Assembly (NCBI GenBank): GCA_965229785.1
Contig: CBDDJS010000001.1
Coordinates: forward strand, 868,001 to 932,000
From: JAWPMT01 sp965229785
GTDB lineage: Bacteria > Bacteroidota > Bacteroidia > Cytophagales > Cyclobacteriaceae
DNA: 64,000 nucleotides
Direction of reading: 5' to 3'
Positions 55,077 to 62,085 of the stretch are shown here, piece after piece; position 1 is the stretch's first letter, and each line of letters starts with the position of its first letter. A program made the translations under genes and the position numbers. The notes under the pieces were generated by a model that searched no databases, was not told the DNA's origin, and saw only the letters and a list, made by a program, of their open reading frames with translations.

Positions 55077-56485
55077 GGAGCCTCAGTGTAATTGTGCTCT
55101 TGTGCTGCTGCTTCGCAATGTATGGTCAGCAAGCTAATCGTACCATTACTTTAAAGGCCGTTGATCAACCACTTGAGGTTATTCTTGATAGCATCAGTGT
55201 CAAAACCAATTATTACTTCGCTTACAATTCAAGTTTAATACCTACTGGTAGTAAGTTTTCATGCGAAGCGACTGATGAAAGGCTTTCCAAGTTTCTGGAT
55301 CGGCTCTTAGTCGGGACCGGAATTGCTTATCAATTCCAGGGAGATCAGATCATTTTAAAACGACTTCCTCCGGAAAAAGTAAAATTACCCTCGGGGCCTA
55401 CTGGATTCGTCATAACCGGATGGGCTCGCGAATTTGATACTGGGGACGAAATTCCCGGTGTGAATGTATTCCTGAACGGGACTTCCATTGGTGCAGTCAC
55501 CAATAACAATGGATTTTACAAATTTGAAAACGTACCTTTTGGAAGTTACGAACTGGTATTTTCTCATGTGAGCTACCAGAAATCAATTTTTGAAGTAAAT
55601 GTGGGAGGCACAGGCTCCATTGTAGTAAATGGAACCATGAAGTTCAGAACCAATGAACTTTCTGAGATTGAGGTGTCTTCCAGTAGACTGGTAGCTTCCG
55701 AAGATTGGGAGAAAACCTACGACATTTTCAAAAGGGAGTTTTTCGGAGAATCCTTTAATGCGCGTCGATGTTCGATACTGAATCCTGATGTACTTCAATT
55801 CTATACGAGTGATGGTGGTAAGGTACTCTATGCAGAAGCTTCAAGTCCACTGAGGATTCGAAATGAAGCCCTGGGATACATGATCATCTATGAACTGGAG
55901 TATTTTGAGAATTTTGAACAACGACTAGTCTACTATGGGAAAGTTCGATTTGAACAATTACCCGTGACTAACCAAAAGCAGCGAAAACTCTGGAGAAAGA
56001 ACCGAAAGAGCAGTTATCAGGGGTCATTGCGGCATTTTTTGAAATCGATGGTGCAGGGGAATATACGTCGACAAGGATTTCGGGTATATAAATCAGAAAC
56101 GGTAATTGGCCTTTCTGAAACCGGAACAGAGAAGGTCAGGATTGAAGAGGTCTTGAGTCGACGATCTCCGGTAGAGTGGCAACTGGAGTTTCCGGATTAC
56201 CTTTATATAGAGTACCTGAAAGAAAAAGAAAGCGACCAATACCTGTTCCAGATGGCTAGAGAGCTGGAAGAAAAAGTGCTTTTGAGTACAGATAATATTT
56301 TATTTTTGACTCGAAAACCCGATATTCAAAGATCGTTAGTGAAATTGAAAGAATCTTATGTGAATATCGATGCAAACGGCCATATTAAGCAGCCTTTGGG
56401 GGTAACCACCATAGGTTATTGGTCGTGGGAGAGATTCGCAGATATACTTCCAATTGATTATGATCCGAAGACGGATAAATTATAA
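55073..56485 (+). CDS. STN plus carboxypeptidase-regulatory-like domain protein without TonB-receptor barrel
   Basis: 470 residues: signal peptide (SLSVIVLLCCCFAMYGQ); an STN-type signalling domain (about 25-90, LEVILDSISVKTNYYFAYNS); a CarboxypepD_reg-like domain (about 113-195, GVNVFLNGTSIGAVTNNNGF); then about 270 residues with no plug and no barrel. STN domains normally form the N-terminus of signal-transducing TonB receptors. Here it is free of a receptor and sits between sigma and FecR genes. Confidence 0.85.
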   Translation: MRSLSVIVLLCCCFAMYGQQANRTITLKAVDQPLEVILDSISVKTNYYFAYNSSLIPTGSKFSCEATDERLSKFLDRLLVGTGIAYQFQGDQIILKRLPPEKVKLPSGPTGFVITGWAREFDTGDEIPGVNVFLNGTSIGAVTNNNGFYKFENVPFGSYELVFSHVSYQKSIFEVNVGGTGSIVVNGTMKFRTNELSEIEVSSSRLVASEDWEKTYDIFKREFFGESFNARRCSILNPDVLQFYTSDGGKVLYAEASSPLRIRNEALGYMIIYELEYFENFEQRLVYYGKVRFEQLPVTNQKQRKLWRKNRKSSYQGSLRHFLKSMVQGNIRRQGFRVYKSETVIGLSETGTEKVRIEEVLSRRSPVEWQLEFPDYLYIEYLKEKESDQYLFQMARELEEKVLLSTDNILFLTRKPDIQRSLVKLKESYVNIDANGHIKQPLGVTTIGYWSWERFADILPIDYDPKTDKL

Positions 56486-56549
56486 GAAATTTGGATAGGG
56501 TTTTTTCAAAGGAGAATTGTTACTGCTGTGTATTTGTTTGTAAAGAAGA

Positions 56550-57527
56550 ATGGAAGAACTATTAGGAAAGTATTTTTCCGGTGAAGTTTCTGAACAAGAA
56601 GCTGAAAAAGTGAGGCAATGGCGTTCCGATAACGCCGAAAATGCTCGTTTTTTCTTTGAGGCTAAATCAGCCTGGCATGCTGCCACTTCCTATGAAGCAC
56701 CTGTTGGTGTCTTGGATTCTATTCTCAATGATCATGCCAAAACGATAAAACTGGAACAAAAAAATACGTTTGAAGAAAAATCTAATAATAACTGGTTCCG
56801 AGTAGCGGCTGCCATCGCTTTATTGGTGGTTGCGGGGCTGGCCGGTTGGTTTGTATTGAACAATAACAACGCAGTTGCACCTTTAGACGCTCCGCCCATG
56901 GCCGCATCTGTTCTTCTGGATGATGGCTCCATTCTGATGCTTTATACAGGAACTACTTATGAGGTCGTAGAAATGAGTCGTGAGCAGAGAGTGGTGAAAA
57001 TATCAGGAAAAGCGTACTTCGATGTATTGCGAGATACGAATAGACCTTTTGTGATTTATGCCAATGATGCTAAGATTGAAGTCCTGGGTACTTCTTTTTC
57101 AATTGATACAGATAGCGATTTGGGAACAGAGGTGATGGTTGAAAGTGGGAGAGTGGCTGTTTCTCACAATCCTGAGATGTTCTCCGGAGAATCTGAAGAA
57201 GTGCTGTTGGTAAAGGGTGAGATGGGAATTGTGAAGAACTCTGAAGAGACGATCACGAAACAAAAAATCGGAAATGACAATTTTCTTGCCTGGAGCAATG
57301 GGGTGATCTCATTCAAGCAGGATAACCTGGCTGAGGTTGGTAGATTATTAAAAGAAGTGTACGGAATGGAAGTGGAATTCCAGAACGAAGAATTGATGAA
57401 TTGTCAGCTAACTGCAAAATTCAATAAAAAAAGTGCGAAAGAAATAATCCAAATTATTTCTTCTACGTTTGATATAACACACAGAATAACCAACGATAGA
57501 GTAGTGTTTTCTGGTAAAGGTTGTTAA
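56550..57527 (+). CDS. FecR-family anti-sigma factor
   Basis: 325 residues: a cytoplasmic N-terminal part (YFSGEVSEQEAEKVRQW), one membrane helix (VAAAIALLVVAGLAGWFVL), a periplasmic FecR domain (DDGSILMLYTGTTYEVVEMS, KISGKAYFDVLRDT, IEVLGTSFSIDT) and a C-terminal STN-interacting DUF4974-like part. It should keep the sigma factor inactive until the outer-membrane signal arrives. Its stop overlaps the convergent menD stop by four bases. Confidence 0.92.
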   Translation: MEELLGKYFSGEVSEQEAEKVRQWRSDNAENARFFFEAKSAWHAATSYEAPVGVLDSILNDHAKTIKLEQKNTFEEKSNNNWFRVAAAIALLVVAGLAGWFVLNNNNAVAPLDAPPMAASVLLDDGSILMLYTGTTYEVVEMSREQRVVKISGKAYFDVLRDTNRPFVIYANDAKIEVLGTSFSIDTDSDLGTEVMVESGRVAVSHNPEMFSGESEEVLLVKGEMGIVKNSEETITKQKIGNDNFLAWSNGVISFKQDNLAEVGRLLKEVYGMEVEFQNEELMNCQLTAKFNKKSAKEIIQIISSTFDITHRITNDRVVFSGKGC

Positions 57528-59215
57528 GAGTCCCCGAAAGGGGACTTTTCTTTTAAAGCAATCCGTACTTTTCTGTACACATCCCCATTGATTTCCGGAT
57601 TTGTTTGTATTTCCATCAATCCATTTTGATCGGAACCAAGGAATGGTAGCAATTGCTGCTTAAGTCCTTCTTTGTCGGTGATCAGGTGATAATCGAATTG
57701 GATTTCATCTGCCAGCCTATTGAAGGTCAGGTGGTGCCTGGTTTCAAAGTATTTGTTTCGATCTTCATTAGTTAACACTTTTGGTCCGGGTATCAGATCA
57801 AAAATGCCACCACCGCCATTATTGGATACAATGATCTTCAGGTTGGGAAAAAGGTCATTTAAAAATGCATTTCGATCATAAAGGGCACTCAAATCCCCCG
57901 TGATCAGAATGTTTTTCTTTGCTGTATTGGCAGCGTATCCAACGGCCGTTGAAACGGGCCCGTCAATACCACTGGTCCCGCGATTGCAGTGAAAAGTGAT
58001 CTGTTTTTCTTTAGGAGCGAAGAAGTTGGCATATCGAACTGCCATACTATTGGACAAATGAATGTGGCTGTCTGTGGGTAGACTTGCCATGATCTCCCGA
58101 AATACCCAAAATTCGCTGTAAGGTTGTTTTGTCAGTAGTTGATCCAATGCCTCAGTTGTGGTTTTTTCGGCTAGTTGCCAATTGGTTTTGAAGCTATAAG
58201 GCTTATCTTCAGCTTCAGCGATCAATTCCAAAAAAGTATCAGTTTCCCATGGAATCACTTTCCGTAAGTTTTTGAAGGTATCTAGGGGGCGGTGTTTACC
58301 AATCATCCAGTGATCTAAATCTTGCCGCAAAGCAATCTTTAGGTTTTTCGATATCAGCGTTTTACCGAAAGTGACTACCAAATTTGGTTTTAGCACTTCG
58401 GCACATACAGGGTCGGTCAGGAAAAGATCCTGCTTGGTGATTACCTCTTGTAAAATTCCAGCATTGCTGATCACATCTGCAACGATAGGAATATCCTGCT
58501 TTTTGCTGATTGCAGCGAGGACATTTAGAAAGTTGGGGTGATAATCGTCTTGCCCGAGAACAAATAACTTCCTTTCATATTTTGACCATTCCCGTAAAAT
58601 GTCCTGTTTTTCACCTTCTGGAGGGTGTATGTCAGACCCATAATGCTGGGTGATCGCCAGGTTCTTAGAAAACTGAAATTGATCCAGATCTGTGGGGTAA
58701 AAAGGTTCTCTGAAAGGAATATTAATGTGTACCGGACCTTTGATGCCAGTATTAGCCGCATTAACTGCTTCATTGAGCTTTCTTTTGTATTCCCATTGTG
58801 CATCGGGATGGGTCAGATCAACCGGAAGGTCATAGCTTTCTTTGACATGGAGTGCCAACACATTGGATTGCCTTATCGTTTGTCCATCACCCTGGTCGAT
58901 CCATTCGGGAGGACGGTCAGCTGAGAGGAAAACGACGGGTACTTCCTGATAAAAAGCTTCCGCACACGCGGGCCCAAAATTGAGAACGGCCGATCCAGAC
59001 GTGCAACATACGGCGACTGGCTTCCCGGAAGCCTGGGCGATACCCATAGCAATGAATCCCGCGGATCGCTCATCAATGATACTTATTTTTTTAATACCGG
59101 GATTCTGTACAAAAGAGATCGTAAGAGGAGCGTTCCGGGAACCCGGACAGATGACCACTTGTTCAATTCCTAATAATCGAAGGAGCTCAGAAGTATCAAA
59201 GACAGTTTGATGCAT
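57524..59215 (-). CDS. menD: 2-Succinyl-5-enolpyruvyl-6-hydroxy-3-cyclohexene-1-carboxylate synthase
   Basis: 563 residues, normal length. ThDP enzyme of menaquinone synthesis, joining isochorismate with 2-oxoglutarate. Seen are VICPGSRNAPLTISF, the catalytic Glu region ISIIDERSAGFIAMGIAQ, CCTSGSAVLN, and the ThDP motif ITGDLSALYDRNAF. Follows menF with a one-base overlap. Confidence 0.95.
   Translation of the reverse strand: MHQTVFDTSELLRLLGIEQVVICPGSRNAPLTISFVQNPGIKKISIIDERSAGFIAMGIAQASGKPVAVCCTSGSAVLNFGPACAEAFYQEVPVVFLSADRPPEWIDQGDGQTIRQSNVLALHVKESYDLPVDLTHPDAQWEYKRKLNEAVNAANTGIKGPVHINIPFREPFYPTDLDQFQFSKNLAITQHYGSDIHPPEGEKQDILREWSKYERKLFVLGQDDYHPNFLNVLAAISKKQDIPIVADVISNAGILQEVITKQDLFLTDPVCAEVLKPNLVVTFGKTLISKNLKIALRQDLDHWMIGKHRPLDTFKNLRKVIPWETDTFLELIAEAEDKPYSFKTNWQLAEKTTTEALDQLLTKQPYSEFWVFREIMASLPTDSHIHLSNSMAVRYANFFAPKEKQITFHCNRGTSGIDGPVSTAVGYAANTAKKNILITGDLSALYDRNAFLNDLFPNLKIIVSNNGGGGIFDLIPGPKVLTNEDRNKYFETRHHLTFNRLADEIQFDYHLITDKEGLKQQLLPFLGSDQNGLMEIQTNPEINGDVYRKVRIALKEKSPFGDS
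57529..57550. terminator. Bidirectional hairpin at convergent fecR/menD ends
   Basis: AGTCCCC and GGGGACT arms around GAAA, followed rightward by TTTCTTTT. The hairpin lies inside the last codons of menD and just after fecR. Confidence 0.7.
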
Positions 59216-60417
59216 TATGCGTCGAGGATCACTCGTTTCATTGTTTTCAGCTTCAGGTCGGTCTCAATCAACTCTTTTTCTGGATCTGAATCTTCAGTGA
59301 TTCCAGCGCCAGCATAGAATCGGGCAACATTACTTTTCAACCGTGCGCATCTCAGATTAACAAACAAATTAGTGCTATTCTGGATTTGGACAGGTCCAAG
59401 AAATCCAGCGTAAAATTCCCGGTCGAATCCTTCTTTTTCTTTGATGAACGCCAACGATTTATGCAGTGGCATCCCACATACGGCCGAAGTGGGCTGTAAC
59501 AAGTTAAGCATGGTAGTTCCCAGTCTCGGCGAATGGGTGGCTTCCATATCTACCTGAAATTGTGTTTTTAAATGTGCCAGTTGACCCGCTTTCACGGTTT
59601 TTGGGCCGTATTCATCAAATTCCCTCAGGCGGATCTTCTTAAAACAATCAATGATGTATCGACTTACCAGTGCTTGTTCTTCTATTTCTTTTTGTGTCCA
59701 GGTAAGGTCACTCAGTTTGGCCCCTTCGGTCAAGGGTTGCGTACCGGCTAGTGCAACGGTTTTGAAATGTTTGTTGTCTTTTAGTTCGATCAATTCTTCA
59801 GGTGTAGCTCCCAGCCATACGCCTTCTCCTGGAAGGTAGCAGGCGTAAGTCATGGCATTGGGATATTGCTGATGCAACTCCTCAAACTTTTGATAACAGT
59901 CCAACTCCGAAGGGATCGGGTGGTCTTCATATCGAGCCAATACGATCTTTTGAGCATGTCCCTCAGCAATTTCGTCGACAGCATTTTGAACCAGTTCCGG
60001 GTAATCGTGCTTAACATTGTTCTCAGATGCTCGATTTTCTAGCTGATCTGTGGTATGTTCGATTTCTTGCAGAAACTGATCCAGATGAGAGGCCGATAAA
60101 GTTGGATCTATAGAAGTACTGTGCTGTTGCTCTTCACTGATGATCAACACATCTGCTTTGAGTAGGATGGAGGTACAGGGATGGGAAGAAAGGAAACGAT
60201 TGACCAGAAAGCCAGGCTGGACTTCTTCCAATTCATGTTCTTGCGCTTCAAGGTCCGGACGAGTATCCACCAACAAGTAAGAGGTTTGACGTTGTGGCAG
60301 GGACCAGGCCACCATCGGGTAACTTTTATTGACCGCCAATTTCCACACCTCATGGGGTGTTAGTTTAACAGAAGTCGCGTGCTCTTTTTTGATACTCACC
60401 CTAATGCTTTTGGTCAA
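59215..60417 (-). CDS. menF: Isochorismate synthase
   Basis: 400 residues. Chorismate-binding motifs: AQKIVLARYEDHPI, GVWLGATPEELIE, PTSAVCGMPLHKSL, FYAGFLGPVQ and ITEDSDPEKELIETDLKL. It converts chorismate to isochorismate, the first step before MenD. The stop overlaps the menD start by one base; the 5' end overlaps the thioesterase gene by 17 bases. Operon order thioesterase-menF-menD. Confidence 0.93.
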   Translation of the reverse strand: MTKSIRVSIKKEHATSVKLTPHEVWKLAVNKSYPMVAWSLPQRQTSYLLVDTRPDLEAQEHELEEVQPGFLVNRFLSSHPCTSILLKADVLIISEEQQHSTSIDPTLSASHLDQFLQEIEHTTDQLENRASENNVKHDYPELVQNAVDEIAEGHAQKIVLARYEDHPIPSELDCYQKFEELHQQYPNAMTYACYLPGEGVWLGATPEELIELKDNKHFKTVALAGTQPLTEGAKLSDLTWTQKEIEEQALVSRYIIDCFKKIRLREFDEYGPKTVKAGQLAHLKTQFQVDMEATHSPRLGTTMLNLLQPTSAVCGMPLHKSLAFIKEKEGFDREFYAGFLGPVQIQNSTNLFVNLRCARLKSNVARFYAGAGITEDSDPEKELIETDLKLKTMKRVILDA

Positions 60418-60823
60418 TGATTGAGGTTGTGAGTCGACTTACACAGACGAGTTGATCTTGCTCATTGGTGATCTTAATTTCCCAAACGTGGGTTCGGGAG
60501 CCTACGTGGAGTGGTCGACAAACTCCGTATACGAACCCGTCCCGAGCTGATTTTATATGATTCGCATTTATTTCTAACCCCACTGGTGCCTTCTTGGTCA
60601 TATCAATTACAAGCGTAGAAGCGATACTGCCCAATGTTTCTGCAAATGCCACTGACGCTCCTCCATGCAACAAGCCCATAGGCTGTTTTGTTTGCGCATT
60701 GACAGGCATGGATCCTTTTATATAATCAGTACCCACTTCCAGTATCTTAATCCCAATGGTATCAAACATGGTATTTTTCCCAATATCATTGATCGCCTCT
60801 ATCGACAGTCCTTCTGGAAACAT
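60401..60823 (-). CDS. menI: Hotdog-fold PaaI-type thioesterase, probable DHNA-CoA hydrolase
   Basis: 140 residues from the ATG at 60823, giving the normal length; a longer frame to 60931 overlaps the divergent phosphatase gene. Catalytic motif MGLLHGGASVAFAETLGS (His-Gly-Gly and Glu) and VGLEINANHIKSARDGFVYG are those of hotdog thioesterases in the MenI/YdiI group. Placement before menF and menD supports hydrolysis of dihydroxynaphthoyl-CoA. Confidence 0.82.
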   Translation of the reverse strand: MFPEGLSIEAINDIGKNTMFDTIGIKILEVGTDYIKGSMPVNAQTKQPMGLLHGGASVAFAETLGSIASTLVIDMTKKAPVGLEINANHIKSARDGFVYGVCRPLHVGSRTHVWEIKITNEQDQLVCVSRLTTSIIDQKH

Positions 60824-60862
60824 AAATGGATTATTTTCGCCGCATATTAAAGCAACAAAAAT

Positions 60863-61501
60863 ATGGATGACAAGTCCAAATCCAAGAGAATATTTATTGT
60901 ACGCCACGGTGAAACTAACTACAACCAGCAAGGAATGGTACAGGGGCGTGGAATTGATGCGCCTTTGAATGATCTTGGATTGAAGCAGGCTAAAGCTTTT
61001 TATACGTGCTTTAAGAACACATCATTTGATCATGTTTATGTTTCCGAACTGCAGCGGACCTTTCAATCCGTAGAAGGCTTCATCAATGATGGCCTGCCAC
61101 ATACAAAACTGAGTGGACTGGACGAGATTAGTTGGGGATCACAGGAAGGTGTAAAGTTTTCAGAAAGTACGATGACGGCTTATCAGGCCACAGTAGCAGA
61201 ATGGAAGTCTGGTAATTTGAACCAATCAGTAGGAGGGGGAGAGTCTCCGCTTCAAGTTATGGAAAGGCAAAAAAAAGCCATGAACCATATTTTATCACAA
61301 GGTGATGAGAAACAAATACTGATTTGCATGCATGGGCGAGCCATTCGAATCTTGATTTGCTGGCTTCTAGGGCATGATTTGAGCCTTATGGATGAGTTTC
61401 CACACAACAATCTGGGCCTTTATCAGCTGTTTTATACAGGAAGTATGTTCCAACTAGAAAAAGTTAATGAGACCAATCATTTAAAATTGGCGGAATTATA
61501 G
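60863..61501 (+). CDS. Histidine phosphatase (phosphoglycerate-mutase-like)
   Basis: 212 residues. The RHG motif IFIVRHGETNYNQQGMVQGR carries the catalytic His, and later CMHGRAIRILI the second His. Glu lies in the LDEISWGSQEGV region. A cytoplasmic phosphatase or mutase; the substrate is not evident. Diverges from the thioesterase gene with 39 bases between starts. Confidence 0.9.
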   Translation: MDDKSKSKRIFIVRHGETNYNQQGMVQGRGIDAPLNDLGLKQAKAFYTCFKNTSFDHVYVSELQRTFQSVEGFINDGLPHTKLSGLDEISWGSQEGVKFSESTMTAYQATVAEWKSGNLNQSVGGGESPLQVMERQKKAMNHILSQGDEKQILICMHGRAIRILICWLLGHDLSLMDEFPHNNLGLYQLFYTGSMFQLEKVNETNHLKLAEL

Positions 61502-61601
61502 TATAGTTTTGCCGCTCGTAGGTTTTTACACCATCACTTCTATTTCCTTCCTGGCGTTTGAGTGAAGCTGTGATCATCCGCGGCTAATTATAATATTACT
61601 A

Positions 61602-61946
61602 ATGAACATTTTTGTAACAAAGCTGAACTACGATACGTCTGAGGACACGTTAGAGCAGCTATTCTCAGCTTACGGAGAGGTAGATTCCGTAAAGATTATC
61701 ATGGACCGGGACACTGGTCGAAGTAAAGGATTTGGCTTCGTAGAGATGTCAGATGACGAGGCGGCACAAGAGGCAATAGAAAATTTGAATGAGTCTAATT
61801 TAGAAGGACGTACGATTATCGTGAAAAAAGCTAACCCTAGAGAGGGCGGCGGAAATCGCGGCGGTGGATATGGTGGCGGTGGCCGAGGTGGCTACGGCGG
61901 CGGTGGCAATCGCGGCGGTGGCTATGGTGGCGGCGGACGCTACTGA
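61602..61946 (+). CDS. RRM-type RNA-binding protein with glycine-rich tail
   Basis: 114 residues. One RRM domain with RNP2 (MNIFVTKL) and RNP1 (KGFGFVEMS), followed by a tail of Gly/Arg/Tyr repeats (RGGGYGGGGRGGYGG). Cytoplasmic RNA-binding protein, likely involved in RNA stability or translation; in other bacteria these are often cold- or stress-induced. It has its own promoter region (about 100 bases) and terminator. Confidence 0.93.
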   Translation: MNIFVTKLNYDTSEDTLEQLFSAYGEVDSVKIIMDRDTGRSKGFGFVEMSDDEAAQEAIENLNESNLEGRTIIVKKANPREGGGNRGGGYGGGGRGGYGGGGNRGGGYGGGGRY

Positions 61947-61978
61947 TCCTAAGCGATATTTAAGATACCATATATCAG

Positions 61979-62008
61979 AATCCCGGCTCAATGTCGGGAT
62001 TTTTGTTT
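61979..62008 (+). terminator. Terminator of the RRM gene
   Basis: AATCCCG and CGGGATT arms around a nine-base loop, followed by TTTTTG and further T. It is 33 bases after the stop. Confidence 0.88.
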
Positions 62009-62085
62009 TCAAAGGATTTTGGAAGATATGTTACTTCTGAAAAGATTATCCCGTTTGGTGATTAATTTACCACTCGGGATTTTTT

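Noticed and set aside
61800..62012. Ala/Thr-rich minus-strand frame opposite the RRM gene
   Set aside because: Mirror of the Gly-rich tail; no start context and low complexity only.
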